The notes: generated by a model not told the origin, from the sequence alone. 64,000 nucleotides of DNA from Oligoflexia bacterium (GCA_019694515.1 JAIBBU010000001.1:1-64000), one strand, 5' to 3'. Counted from the first letter of the stretch, positions 26,019 through 35,409 are shown. Made by a program: numbers and translations.

Positions 26019-26395
26019 ACTTGGTCCCTGTACTTGCGTTTGAATAGGTTATGCCGACTTTGATCGAACTGATCTCATAAGCCCTGAAAAACAGGCAAAT
26101 CCGAATAGTTTGGGCGCGGTCCAGGCGGGGCTCTGGGTGGTAAAAACCGGCCTGAATTCCGGCCGTTGACGGCTTCCCCGCGCGCCGGAAAGCAGCGTAA
26201 TTACAGGCCTTTATAGCAGGTGGGAGCTACAGATTCCAGCGCCGCATGCAACCGGAAAACCGTCTCGGCGGAACACCTCTTCTAGTCTTAGTATTTATTT
26301 TATAAGTCGCGCATCCGGGCGGGGGTCGCTGCATCGGTATTTAAAGGGGGCTGGCCGAACCTTGCCTTCGGTCCGCTAGGTTTTGTTCAGGTGAA
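26019..26395. other. intergenic region between divergent genes
   Basis: 377 bases between the divergent Tad-like set and the receiver-like protein, so it must hold promoters in both directions. A small CGGCC/GGCCG hairpin around an EcoRI-like GAATTC lies near 26149-26165. An AT-rich patch at about 26286-26305 (TTAGTATTTATTTTATAA) could carry the rightward promoter. I checked for a c-di-GMP riboswitch pattern and did not find it. Confidence 0.35.
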
Positions 26396-27094
26396 ATGAT
26401 AACGCGCAGCAAACTAGTATTTAGGCGTATTCAGTCGCGACCGGTTAATCCCGATCTGCTTAGAAAGCCTGAGGCTCCTAATCCCTCCGAAATGGTCGAG
26501 CGCAGAAGCGAACATGGATTTACCGTGCTGGTAATCAACTCCAGCCAGGCCATGGCCAAAGAGATTACGATCCAACTGTCGCTCGACATTCCGGGCTGCT
26601 TAATCATGTATGCGCCGACTATTGAATTAGCCAAGTGGCTGCTCAGCCGCCGGGATATCGATTTGGTTGTATCGAGCGATATTTTGCCGGATGGAAATAT
26701 CTCCAAACTGCAAAGCGTGCTAAGAAAGATGAAGGACCCTCCCGACATGGTTGTGGTCGGAAATGTTCTGCTGCAAAGCACCGACAGCCTGGAAGAGATC
26801 GGATACCACTTTAGCAGATATCGGTGTCTTTCTCCCGAATCAGTCCAAACCGAGCCTCCAAAACTTGCACAGGTCATCACCGATCTAGGGCAGGATATTA
26901 GACATCACCTCAACAATCCGCTGCAGGCGATTGTAGCGATGGCGTTTGTGGCTCAATCCGGCAAAGCTGATGGAAAAGTGCTGGAGCAGGCGTTGGATTC
27001 GATTGAGAAGGTGGCTAAAAACATGTCTACGATCGTGAACGGTCTAGAGGAGAAGATCCGAGATGCGGTTGAGCCGCTGGCAACTAATCGTTGA
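26396..27094 (+). CDS. receiver-like plus HisKA-like protein lacking a kinase domain
   Basis: 232 residues. Residues about 42-145 resemble a receiver domain ('FTVLVINSSQAMAKEI', 'IDLVVSSDILPDGN') in which the phosphoacceptor-strand Asp is replaced (VVSSD). Residues about 160-215 resemble a HisKA dimerisation helix pair with the H-box DIRHHLNNPLQAIVAM (H170/H171). There is no ATPase domain after it. It may be a phosphotransfer or docking protein, or a remnant of a kinase. Good AGGTGAA ribosome site before the ATG. Confidence 0.6.
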   Translation: MITRSKLVFRRIQSRPVNPDLLRKPEAPNPSEMVERRSEHGFTVLVINSSQAMAKEITIQLSLDIPGCLIMYAPTIELAKWLLSRRDIDLVVSSDILPDGNISKLQSVLRKMKDPPDMVVVGNVLLQSTDSLEEIGYHFSRYRCLSPESVQTEPPKLAQVITDLGQDIRHHLNNPLQAIVAMAFVAQSGKADGKVLEQALDSIEKVAKNMSTIVNGLEEKIRDAVEPLATNR

Positions 27095-27244
27095 TGGAAA
27101 AACCAGATTTTGGTCTGCGCTTCCTGCCTGATGGGCCTTGACCTGCCATCGCTGTAGGAGCTCCGCTATTTGAAGATTGATTTCCTGTCATTGCAGTAGA
27201 TATTACATTTCTCCAGGACGAAACTCGTCTCCTTGCGCGCGGTC

Positions 27245-27353
27245 CTGTCATTTATCGGCCGGAAAATGCGCAGAAAATTCTCCTAAATTTTTTTAGTTTA
27301 GAGACCATTGCGACTTAAAGTTAGGGTTTGCTTCGCTCCGCTCGCAATGACAG
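27245..27353 (+). repeat. truncated MITE-like element, family I
   Basis: Begins CTGTCATT and then jumps straight into the family I interior at TATCGGCCGG; the right arm is complete to AATGACAG at 27353. It is a 5'-truncated copy that forms the start of the tandem array. Confidence 0.7.
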
Positions 27354-27457
27354 ATCGAGGCGCGCATGTAGGGACTTCATCAACAGCGCGGCAATTCCGT
27401 CCTTGAATGGCGCAACTCCTACAATGGTGGATGTTACATCTTTCGAGGACGATAATT

Positions 27458-27671
27458 CTGTCATTGCGAACCCGAGCTTGGCGAGGGTGAAGCAACCCCT
27501 AACATTATGTCGATGAAGGCTTTGTTTCTAGATAATCGTAAAAGTTTCTTACGAGCATTAAGACTACGGTTATCGGCCGGAAAATGCGCAGAAAATTCTC
27601 CTAAATTTTTTTAGTTTAGAGACCATTGCGACTTAAAGTTAGGGTTTGCTTCGCTCCGCTCGCAATGACAG
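27458..27671 (+). repeat. MITE-like element, family I, array copy 2
   Basis: 214 bp, the same length as the element at 6145-6358, with the ACCCGAGCTTGGCGAGGGTG-type left arm and the standard right arm. Confidence 0.8.
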
Positions 27672-27775
27672 ATCGAGGCGCGCATGTAGGGACTTCATCA
27701 ACAGCGCGGCAATTCCGTCCTTGAATGGCGCAACTCCTACAATGGTGGATGTTACATCTTTCGAGGACGATAATT

Positions 27776-27989
27776 CTGTCATTGCGAACCCGAGCTTGGC
27801 GAGGGTGAAGCAACCCCTAACATTATGTCGATGAAGGCTTTGTTTCTAGATAATCGTAAAAGTTTCTTACGAGCATTAAGACTACGGTTATCGGCCGGAA
27901 AATGCGCAGAAAATTCTCCTAAATTTTTTTAGTTTAGAGACCATTGCGACTTAAAGTTAGGGTTTGCTTCGCTTCGCTCGCAATGACAG
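27776..27989 (+). repeat. MITE-like element, family I, array copy 3
   Basis: 214 bp, offset exactly 318 bases from the previous copy; one substitution in the right arm (CTTCGCTTCGC). Confidence 0.8.
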
Positions 27990-28245
27990 ATCGAAGCGCC
28001 CATGCAGGGACTTCATCAACAGGGTAGCAATTCGGTGCTCGAATTGTGCAAGTCGTATAGCAATGGCAGAGCCGCGCGTTTAGACAGGTATTCCGTCGTC
28101 GCAGCTTGCAACCTCTGCCGTATCGCGGCCGGTTAGTTTCGGGTATCCCCGAACTTGCTTAAGTTTTTGATAGGGACGAAACTCTTGTAGTTGCACTAAG
28201 CGCAGGTTAGCCCTGCTTGAAAAGCTCTAATTATTGACTTATCGC

Positions 28246-28611
28246 ATGGACCCAGAAGTAATAGGCAATCGCTTGGATTTCGCCGACAGTGCGCTAACTG
28301 GATACCTCAGCTATTCCTATCAGCATCTTCATAAGACATGGAAAGAAATTGCGGCGGATACCCGTCGCGAGATCCTTTTGGAATGGAGGGCCGCTGTTAC
28401 GAAGGCTGGTTCAGCGGCGGATCTTTCAGCATATGAGCCCAGCAAGCCGATCGTGGAAGCTCTGCGGGAGCGTATTTTAGCCCGACCAGATTTGGGCCAG
28501 CATTTGAGGGCTTTAGAGACAGGCCCTTCTCCGGCCTCAGCCCATGATTTGCTTGCGAGAATATTTCGCCTGGCCGCACGAAATGTGCCGGATCGGCGGT
28601 CTGCGGTTTAG
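28246..28611 (+). CDS. hypothetical protein, 121 aa
   Basis: Not recognised. From the ATG at 28246 (a TTG four codons upstream is possible) it encodes 121 mainly helical residues: 'MDPEVIGNRLDFADSALTGY', 'TWKEIAADTRREILLEWRAA', and a C-terminal helix 'LLARIFRLAARNVPDRR'. No signal peptide. The ribosome site is weak. It sits just after the repeat array and before the hydrolase-like gene on the same strand. Confidence 0.45.
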   Translation: MDPEVIGNRLDFADSALTGYLSYSYQHLHKTWKEIAADTRREILLEWRAAVTKAGSAADLSAYEPSKPIVEALRERILARPDLGQHLRALETGPSPASAHDLLARIFRLAARNVPDRRSAV

Positions 28612-28698
28612 GGCAAGTCACGCTAGTCTCAGTCGAATCGCGCTCTCCAGTTCCGCTTGCATTTGAGTAGTGGCAGAGATGCTGTACCATTACATCTC

Positions 28699-29397
28699 AT
28701 GATGCAGGCTCTCCGTACCCACAGACCATTAGCTTTGGCCGCCGTTGGTGTGGCGACATTTGCCGCTCTGGAAGCGGCAAGCTTTGGGAGAAATCGCGGA
28801 GATGCTCATTTTGAAGCCAAAAAAACAATCGGGCCGCATAGTGAACTGGCGCACACCCGCATCGTGTACCTTTGCGGAGTAGATGCGGATGAAGCCAAGG
28901 TTTCAAGACATACTGAGGCTACCTGCGCTATTGGGGAGTTGGCTCTGACCCAGCCGTTTGAATTTATCTATTTTCATAATAACACTAACGGATTGCTGCT
29001 GGATTGGTTTGAGGCGGTGCAGTTTGGGGTGTTAACTACGCTTCATCTTCCTGATCCAGTCGCATCTTCGATGATCGACCTAGCGTATGCTGGCATTGTC
29101 GAAAGACTGGAGGCTGACCCTAATCATAAGGAGCTGCTAATAGGACATTCCGAAGGGGCACATTTCGCATTAGCGCTATCGCGAAGGATCGTGTGCGAAA
29201 AGCAGGCCTTGGCCGATCGAGTTTTTGTGCTTTACATCGAACCGATGGGCGCTGTTCGTCCTCCCTCAGAGATAGGCTTTGCTGAAGTTACGCCGGTTCA
29301 AGGCCATAAGCTTGATTTTTATTTGAGACAACGAACAAATTTAGCGCATGGTCTGAAAGTCGGAATGGAAGAATTAGAGCGACGCGCTAGCTACTGA
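28699..29397 (+). CDS. alpha/beta-hydrolase-like protein
   Basis: 232 residues from the ATG at 28699 (a TTG at 28657 would add fourteen). The N-terminus has a short hydrophobic run ('LALAAVGVATFAALEAASFG') that may be a membrane anchor or part of a strand. A nucleophile elbow GHSEG occurs near residue 150 ('KELLIGHSEGAHFALALSR'), after a 'RIVYLCGVDADE' strand, as in serine hydrolases with G-x-S-x-G. The expected acid and histidine are not certain. Substrate unknown. Confidence 0.55.
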   Translation: MMQALRTHRPLALAAVGVATFAALEAASFGRNRGDAHFEAKKTIGPHSELAHTRIVYLCGVDADEAKVSRHTEATCAIGELALTQPFEFIYFHNNTNGLLLDWFEAVQFGVLTTLHLPDPVASSMIDLAYAGIVERLEADPNHKELLIGHSEGAHFALALSRRIVCEKQALADRVFVLYIEPMGAVRPPSEIGFAEVTPVQGHKLDFYLRQRTNLAHGLKVGMEELERRASY

Positions 29398-29450
29398 TGG
29401 AATTTTTGAATAATCTGCAGGAACTTAACCGGTAAGCGTATTTCCAACCC

Positions 29451-31178
29451 TCACGCTGCTTTCTCAATCGCCTGCAGATTAGCCTGAATCTCGGTCTGTC
29501 CGTTGAATACCGAATAGTCAGGCTTGCACACGACATTCACGGTTGCCCCAACATTTAGCGCGGGATGGCTGGTCTGGCGCCATAAGAAACCAGCCAGATA
29601 GCGCTTGCCGTCGCTAAATGTTGCCTTTAAGTGCGCGTTCTTAAGGATTTTGACCTCTACCACCTTGAGCCCGGCTAATAAGATCTGAGGGCCGGGGTTT
29701 CCCATTCCGAAGGGCGCAAATTGCTCAAGCTCATGCACCAGATCCATCTCGATATCTTCAAGTTGCGCCTCGGTGTCAGCTTCGGCATAAGGAACGACCT
29801 CGATGCTGTCCAGTCTGCGCGCGCACTCGGCTTCGAAAGCCTCTTTGAAGGCTTCAATGCGGGCTTCTTCAACTGAGAATCCTCCGGCTCCTTCATGACC
29901 GCCGCATTTGATCAGATGTTCGGCGCAGGCTTCCAAGGCTTCAACCACACTGAAGCCTTTGATGCCCCGCACTGATCCTTTAAATATGCCGTCGGTATCC
30001 AGCCCCATGACGACTGCGGGGCGGTAGAACTGCTCCACCAGCCGCTGCGCTACTATGCCGATTACACCGGTATGAAATTCCTTATCCCAGACGACTAATC
30101 CCGAGGGCAGATAGCCCGAGCCCCGGATATACTCAACCGCGATCTCTTTCACTCGTAGCTCCGTTTCCTGGCGCTCGGTGTTCAGCTTGTTTAGCTGTCT
30201 AGCGACCCGTGCTGCCAGCTCGCTATCATCCGTAGTCAAAAGATCGATCACCATCTCCCCGTGCACCATGCGCCCGGCAGCGTTAAGACGTGGGCCAATA
30301 CCGAAGCCCACATTAGAACAGCTGACTTCGCCGTTGATCCCGATAACACTCTTTAAAGCAACTAGTCCCGGACGCTTGGTGGTACCAAGCAGATCAAGCC
30401 CGCGCTTAGCGATTACGCGGTTGGCTCCGATCAGCGGCACCATGTCGCAGATCGTTCCCAGGCAGGCAAGATCAAGATAGCTTCGTACATCGAGATTGGC
30501 TGCACGCGGAAGCTTAGAGCGCAGGCCCACAAGCAGATACCAAACAAGTCCCGAAGCGCACAATATTCCGCCGGCGAAGCCGCAGCCGCGCTGCTGGGGA
30601 TTAATGAACACATCCGCCCCGGGGGCGGCTGAACCGACATGGTGATGATCAATTACGATCGTCTTTAGACCCAGCGCCTTGGCGACGGCGATCTCTTTTT
30701 GGTTGCGCGTGCCGTAGTCTATGGCGATCAGCAGCTTGGCGCCCCAGTCTGCCGCAGCTTTGATCAAGCGCTCATTCAATCCGTAACCATCGGTGAACCG
30801 ATCCGGAACAAACACCCGGGTCTCAACCCCGGCGGCCGTCAGGAAATGATTGGCCTGCGCTCCTCCGGAGAGCCCATCTACATCGAAGTCGCAACAGATC
30901 GCGACCTTACCCCCACTGGCCGCAATCTCAGAGATCAATGCGCAGGCCGCATCCAGGTTTTTAAGCTTGCGCGGATCGGGCAATCCTTCTTTCAGGGAGG
31001 GGGCAATGAAATTCTTCAGATCCTGATCGGGCTTGAAGCCTCGTGCTGCCAGTATTCGCGCCGCGATCGATCCGAGTTTGAATTCACGCTCGATGTGTTG
31101 GGCTATTTGAGGCCGTTGCTGTTTTAGGCGGATACCCCGGTAGGCTGTACGAACACGATTATCGAGGAGGCGTGACAT
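29451..31178 (-). CDS. recJ: single-stranded-DNA-specific exonuclease RecJ
   Basis: 575 residues, the normal RecJ size. RecJ degrades 5' ends of single-stranded DNA in RecF-pathway recombination, mismatch and base-excision repair. Seen: the DHH-family motifs 'CCDFDVDGLSGGAQ' (motif I, DxD), 'IAIDYGT' (II), VIDHHHVGS (III, about 174-182) and 'LACLGTICDMVPL' (IV), then the DHHA1 domain ending with 'KCGGHEGAGGFSVE', and an OB-like C-terminus. All metal ligands appear intact. Confidence 0.95.
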   Translation of the reverse strand: MSRLLDNRVRTAYRGIRLKQQRPQIAQHIEREFKLGSIAARILAARGFKPDQDLKNFIAPSLKEGLPDPRKLKNLDAACALISEIAASGGKVAICCDFDVDGLSGGAQANHFLTAAGVETRVFVPDRFTDGYGLNERLIKAAADWGAKLLIAIDYGTRNQKEIAVAKALGLKTIVIDHHHVGSAAPGADVFINPQQRGCGFAGGILCASGLVWYLLVGLRSKLPRAANLDVRSYLDLACLGTICDMVPLIGANRVIAKRGLDLLGTTKRPGLVALKSVIGINGEVSCSNVGFGIGPRLNAAGRMVHGEMVIDLLTTDDSELAARVARQLNKLNTERQETELRVKEIAVEYIRGSGYLPSGLVVWDKEFHTGVIGIVAQRLVEQFYRPAVVMGLDTDGIFKGSVRGIKGFSVVEALEACAEHLIKCGGHEGAGGFSVEEARIEAFKEAFEAECARRLDSIEVVPYAEADTEAQLEDIEMDLVHELEQFAPFGMGNPGPQILLAGLKVVEVKILKNAHLKATFSDGKRYLAGFLWRQTSHPALNVGATVNVVCKPDYSVFNGQTEIQANLQAIEKAA

Positions 31179-31295
31179 AAATCAGCCATTAAAATACACC
31201 CCTGCACTTGGTATGTATAGTCTCGCGTGCCTGATAGTCACGCTCCGCAAAATTCAGATGGAAAAATCGAAGGTTGGATTCGCCATGCAGAGCGG

Positions 31296-31802
31296 CTAGG
31301 CCGCGAGCGATACGTCTCTGAAGGTATCCTCTTCCAGCAGATTGGACCGGCTCTCGACCATTACTTTACGCACGGTCTCGGCGGTCAGTGCAACGATAGT
31401 CTGCTCCAGGTTCTCCATGGATTTGATCAGTTCATCCATCTTTCGGCGGCTGGCTTCGTCCTGTTTGACGTTCGGTTCGAGCTCAGCCAGTCTAGCGAGA
31501 ATTCTGCTTTCAGCTTCAAAGATTGTTGAGCTGGCATGCGCCGCGATTGTGGGCGGCAAACGCATCGTCAAGTTCTCTAAAATCTTGTCGTAGTGCTTGA
31601 GGATCTGTTCACGCTTAGTAGCGGTTAGACCTTCCAGCTTTCGTAAGAGGCCGAACATCTCCTTGTTCATCAGGGCACGCTCCCGCGCAGCAATGCGCAA
31701 ACTAGCCAGCATGTAGCAAGCCAGCAGGAGCTGTAGCAGCGCCAAACCACCCATCAGGGCTGAGACGAGGGATATGGAAGAGTTGCTGATCTCACCCAAC
31801 AT
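31296..31802 (-). CDS. membrane-anchored coiled-coil protein
   Basis: 168 residues. One N-terminal transmembrane helix (about 12-34, 'LVSALMGGLALLQLLLACYM') followed by a largely charged, heptad-like region (about 40-155), probably a coiled coil. The layout is like MotA/TolQ-adjacent or chemoreceptor-like helpers, but I recognise no family. It is 117 bases upstream of recJ on the same strand. Weak ribosome site. Confidence 0.55.
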   Translation of the reverse strand: MLGEISNSSISLVSALMGGLALLQLLLACYMLASLRIAARERALMNKEMFGLLRKLEGLTATKREQILKHYDKILENLTMRLPPTIAAHASSTIFEAESRILARLAELEPNVKQDEASRRKMDELIKSMENLEQTIVALTAETVRKVMVESRSNLLEEDTFRDVSLAA

Positions 31803-31901
31803 AAGATTCTATAGGATGTAGATGCGCTAAAATGGGATTTGGAACCGAAATAGTTCAAAGGTAAACCCCAAGCAGGCCAATAGGTTAGCAACCGCCCAGC
31901 C

Positions 31902-32378
31902 CTACGAGGAGGAAATTTCTTTAAGAAAGTCCTCGAATTCTTTGAGCGGCCCCAAATATCCGGGGAGCCGTTTAGGTTCTGCCAGCTCCTTTACCTCTGC
32001 GACTGAGCACCAGCGCCAGCCCATAAACTCCAGGTCATGCTTATTGATATCGATGTCGTTATCCTTGCCGGTAAATCTGACCAAATAAAAAGTTTGTGAC
32101 TGTCCGCGCCAGCGTCCAAGTGCATAAGCGGGCGGACGATCAAATTCATAGTCGTGGACAGACCTGAGTCTTCTTACGATTTCGAAACAGCTAGGAGGAG
32201 CGCCTAACTCCTCTTCGAGTTCTTTCAGCACATTTCCCTCTAGCGATAACTCGGGCTCAATCCCGCCTTGAGGAAACTGCCAAATACCGCGCTCTTTCAT
32301 CCGCTCACCGAGCCAAAGCTTGTGCTCATGATTAAACACCAGCATTGCGACGTTGGGTCTTAAGGGCAGTTGATTCAT
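31902..32378 (-). CDS. RppH-like Nudix hydrolase
   Basis: 158 residues. Start 'LPLRPNVAMLVFN', 'KERGIWQFPQGGIEPELSLE', and tail 'LPGYLGPLKEFEDFL' match the RppH/NudH class, which removes pyrophosphate from the 5' end of mRNA and starts decay. The Nudix box reads GGIEPELSLEGNVLKELEEELG-like with two departures: the Glu in GX5E is Leu, and the Arg of REUXEE is Lys, while the metal-binding E-L-E-E-E-L-G core is kept. Its start overlaps the end of the GspE-like gene by four bases (ATGA). Confidence 0.82.
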   Translation of the reverse strand: MNQLPLRPNVAMLVFNHEHKLWLGERMKERGIWQFPQGGIEPELSLEGNVLKELEEELGAPPSCFEIVRRLRSVHDYEFDRPPAYALGRWRGQSQTFYLVRFTGKDNDIDINKHDLEFMGWRWCSVAEVKELAEPKRLPGYLGPLKEFEDFLKEISSS

Positions 32379-33889
32379 TCCATCGACCGATTTAATTGTT
32401 CGAACTGTTTGACTGAGATCATACCTGCTTTAAGCCGCCTTTCCAAGGAATGCTGAAGTGTGAGCGCAAGTCTGGACTGGGTCACGTCGGACTTCATGTA
32501 GACAGAGCTGACCGGCGCAAAGCCATTAAAGCCTGAGTAGTCGCAGAGATGACAGCCCGCTTCGCGGTAGAGACGGTACCCACGGCGATTAGACCCATCC
32601 AGATCGATTACGCGGCAGTGCGGACAGAGTGCCGGCAGTAGGCGCTGTACGATCACTGCTCGGAGGGCTTGCTGCAGGGTCAGCGCATCGACGCCGAGGT
32701 CCTTTAGTCTCGTGAACACTTCGGGGATCTCGCGGGCATGCACGGTGGTAATGACTAGATGACCAGTTAGCGCTGCTTGGAACGCGGTGCGGGCGCTGCT
32801 TGGATCGCGTACTTCGCCTAGCATAATTACATCTGGATCCTGCCGCAGGACTGCCCGCAGCGCAGCTTCGAAGGTGAAGCCGCTTTCCGGCGAGATGCAT
32901 GTTTGCGCGGCATTTTTGACTTCAGCTTCGATCGGATCTTCGAGGGTGACGCAGTTCAAATTAAGTTTAGTCAGCTCGGTCAGCAGCGCATACATGGCAG
33001 TGGTTTTTCCACAGCCGGTGGGGCCCGCCAAGATCAACATGCCTTCGTCGACTTCAAGCATGCTGCGCAAAGCCTGCAGGGCTTCAGGGTCCAGCCCCAA
33101 CTGCTCTAGCTCCATTGCGCGTCGATGTCCAATGATCCTGAGAGTAGCCTTCTCGCCGTGAAGGGTGGGGATGGTGCTGACACGGATGCCGACCCGCTTT
33201 TCCCCCGCGGCGATACTAAACTGTCCGTCCAAGGGTAACTGGTGTTGTGTAGTGTCAAGTTGCGCCAGCACCTTGATGCGGTTGATTAACTGCTGATGCA
33301 GAGCGAGTGAACCGAGAGGCCGGGCCTGATCTCGCAGTTCGCCGTTAATTCTGAGCCGTATGAAAGTACCTTCGAGGCGCGGAATGATGTGAATATCGGA
33401 AGCCTGCTTTGATACCGCGTAGTTCATTAACGCGGAGAGAAATCGGGGGACTTTGGCTGTGGAGAGCGGTTCCTCGACGGCCGGGGCGATTCCAAGTGCT
33501 GCTGCGCTGAGTTCGGGTAATTCTGAGGCGCTTTGCGCCAGAGCCTTTTCGTCACTGCTGTATGCCAGAAAAATCGCCTCCGCCAGGGTTTCCCCAGGCA
33601 CCTCGATCAGTCGCGGAGTGTGGCCGAGACTTAATCTTAGGGTGGGAAGCAGCTCCCGCGTTTGGCCTTGAGGCACTGCCAGACTGATCGTTTCAACACC
33701 CGCCGCTCTAAGGATTCCAAGTGGCAACACTCTCAGCTGCTTTGCCTGGAGGGCAGAAATTAGATCGCGTGCCTCTGCTGTAGAGCAACGGCTTAATACT
33801 TCGGGGGACAGAACCGCTACGGGACTGTTGTCTTCAGGCGCAAGCACGTCCGGCGAGATCTGAGATCTGTGAAATAGTTTATCGCCCAT
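32375..33889 (-). CDS. GspE/PilB-family secretion ATPase
   Basis: 504 residues. The N-terminal part (about 1-130) is a divergent MshEN/N1-like region. Next 'NYAVSKQASDIHIIP' (Asp box start), Walker A GPTGCGKTT (about 287-295), Asp box 'TLEDPIEA', Walker B 'VIMLGEVRD', His box 'TGHLVITTVHA', and a zinc-binding tetracysteine CPHC/CHLC (about 422-448). This drives type II secretion or type IV pilus extension. The gene is alone: no gspD-F or pil genes lie nearby. Confidence 0.88.
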   Translation of the reverse strand: MGDKLFHRSQISPDVLAPEDNSPVAVLSPEVLSRCSTAEARDLISALQAKQLRVLPLGILRAAGVETISLAVPQGQTRELLPTLRLSLGHTPRLIEVPGETLAEAIFLAYSSDEKALAQSASELPELSAAALGIAPAVEEPLSTAKVPRFLSALMNYAVSKQASDIHIIPRLEGTFIRLRINGELRDQARPLGSLALHQQLINRIKVLAQLDTTQHQLPLDGQFSIAAGEKRVGIRVSTIPTLHGEKATLRIIGHRRAMELEQLGLDPEALQALRSMLEVDEGMLILAGPTGCGKTTAMYALLTELTKLNLNCVTLEDPIEAEVKNAAQTCISPESGFTFEAALRAVLRQDPDVIMLGEVRDPSSARTAFQAALTGHLVITTVHAREIPEVFTRLKDLGVDALTLQQALRAVIVQRLLPALCPHCRVIDLDGSNRRGYRLYREAGCHLCDYSGFNGFAPVSSVYMKSDVTQSRLALTLQHSLERRLKAGMISVKQFEQLNRSME

Positions 33890-34053
33890 GGCTCAATGTG
33901 ATTTGGCCGCCGGCTTATTTCGAGTGGAAATAGCGGAAGCTTATGACATCGATTGGTTCGGACGATCACCTAGAAAGTTGACCCCTTTCCCCCGCAATTG
34001 GAATGGGGCTAGCTGACATGCGAAGCCCGCCCACTCCGGCGGTGGGGTGTCGG

Positions 34054-34260
34054 CTAGTGTAAGAAGGTCAGCAGGACCATTAAGATTACAACTATAGATC
34101 CAATCAGCGCGCAAAATCCGATCGTTTCCCCATCGATTCTAGTGAGTGTCGGATGGCTTGGATTGAGCGGCAAAAGAAAATTGACCAGGTTGCGAAGTCT
34201 CCCCTGCTCTCCTCGTCTGGACTTAAGTCCGCGCGCAGCACGTAAAGTTTCAAAGTTCAT
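34054..34260 (-). CDS. small membrane protein, 68 aa
   Basis: From the ATG at 34260, preceded by GGGAGGGGG with a four-base spacer, a very strong ribosome site; the longer reading frame to 34275 is ignored for that reason. The first 45 residues are basic and polar (MNFETLRAARGLKSRRGEQG), then a C-terminal transmembrane helix 'IGFCALIGSIVVILMVLLTF'. A tail-anchored arrangement. No family recognised. Confidence 0.55.
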   Translation of the reverse strand: MNFETLRAARGLKSRRGEQGRLRNLVNFLLPLNPSHPTLTRIDGETIGFCALIGSIVVILMVLLTFLH

Positions 34261-34464
34261 GATTCCCCCTCCCAAAATGGCGGCTTGAACGGCGCCTCAT
34301 TGGCTGCCCTTAACCGCCCCTGCGATATAAGATCCCCCCGCTTCCTTGCACCCTCTAATCCGGGCCAAGCGTCGATTTGCTTCAGCTACAGCAGAACTTA
34401 AGTCATGCTGCTAAGTTAGGGCTCTTAAGCTACAGTTGCCAGAACTGCTTCGGAGGGAAGTTTA

Positions 34465-34947
34465 GTGACGTATGTAATTTGGACCTTCGCGATTCTGCTA
34501 GTGATTTTGGGGCTGCTTGGCACGGTGTTGCCGGTGCTACCTGGAGCCCCTGCTCTCTTCGCAGGTTTAGTAATGGGCGCGTACGCCGACAATTTTAACC
34601 GTGTGGGAGGTGTGACACTCGCGCTTTTATCGGTGCTTTGTATCGCGGCATTGCTGATTGATTTCTATACCGTCGCGCGGGGCGCAAAACGCACCGGTGC
34701 GAGCAAATTAGCAGTGGTCGGCGCGTCGCTGGGGATGGTGCTTGGGATCTTTGGCGGAGTTATTGGTATTTTTATTTTTCCGTTTTTTGGCGCGCTATTG
34801 GGGGAGTTCATCGTGAGGCGAGATCTTTTGCAGGCCGGGCGCGCCGGTATAGGCACCTGGTTAGGGCTGGTCTTAGGCGTCGCCCTAAAGCTCACATTGA
34901 TGTGCCTAATGCTTAGCTTATTTATGCTGGACTATTTTGTCGGTTAG
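34465..34947 (+). CDS. DUF456 membrane protein
   Basis: 160 residues starting at GTG with GGAGGG upstream. Four to five hydrophobic segments and the DUF456 hallmarks 'LGLLGTVLPVLPGAPALFAG', 'GAKRTGASKLAVVGASLG' and 'FGALLGEFI'. Widespread in bacteria, inner membrane, function unknown. Confidence 0.9.
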   Translation: MTYVIWTFAILLVILGLLGTVLPVLPGAPALFAGLVMGAYADNFNRVGGVTLALLSVLCIAALLIDFYTVARGAKRTGASKLAVVGASLGMVLGIFGGVIGIFIFPFFGALLGEFIVRRDLLQAGRAGIGTWLGLVLGVALKLTLMCLMLSLFMLDYFVG

Positions 34948-35409
34948 TTTGGCCGCCGATTTGAATCGAAAAGATCTCCAGATAAGCCCGCGAGTTTACT
35001 AGAACTCGTTCCGTTAAATCGCTTCTAACGCCCGCGCACTCCAGCTTGCTTCCTCGCTTTCCTGCCACGCGATCTCTTTGCTCAAAATCTGCGAGGGTAG
35101 TGTGAGATGCGATGGTAATATTTACCCATAGCAGTAGCGCCCTTTCTCATCTGAGCTTCTTGGGTAGACGCATAGAACCTCTTTGGCCTGCGCCATGGAT
35201 CCAGTCCGAGGCGCAGGCTGAGGAGGGAGCGCTTGAAGGTTTTTTTGGCCCTGGATTGCTCATGACCCGAAACGCGGATCATGAGTGGTCCGGGACCTGC
35301 TCAGGTATGACCCACATGCTATCTGAAAGACCGGGACGTAATCTCTAACCAATCTCCAGCTTTCTGCGCCGATGGAAATCGACGCGATGTGGGAGAAAGG
35401 AGTGGAGGT
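34948..35409. other. gene-free stretch
   Basis: 462 bases. Short open frames occur in both directions, but none has a ribosome site or a recognisable product. The last 20 bases carry the AAGGAG site of the next gene. I see no hairpin or repeat that I can name. Confidence 0.4.

Larger units (their letters stand above)
27253..28000. repeat. 318-bp tandem repeat array
   Basis: Two complete, apparently identical 318-bp units (27253-27570, 27571-27888) and a partial third ending near 28000. Each unit consists of one 214-bp family I element plus a 104-bp spacer (27354-27457, 27672-27775). The third unit diverges after the right arm (CGCTTCGCTC, GATCGAAGCGCCC). Period and near-perfect identity point to recent duplication by unequal recombination. 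Open frames inside it repeat with the same period and are not genes. Confidence 0.9.

Noticed and set aside
26019-26395. Possible c-di-GMP or other riboswitch upstream of the Tad-like or receiver genes
   Set aside because: A GGCAAA and hairpins are present, but the conserved core of the known class is missing.
27298-27834. Repeated 62-65 residue open frames on both strands
   Set aside because: They recur with the 318-bp period and lie in element arms and spacer, so they are shadows of the repeat.
35112-35348. A 78-residue plus-strand frame
   Set aside because: No ribosome site, no recognisable product, and a competing minus-strand frame; treated as intergenic.
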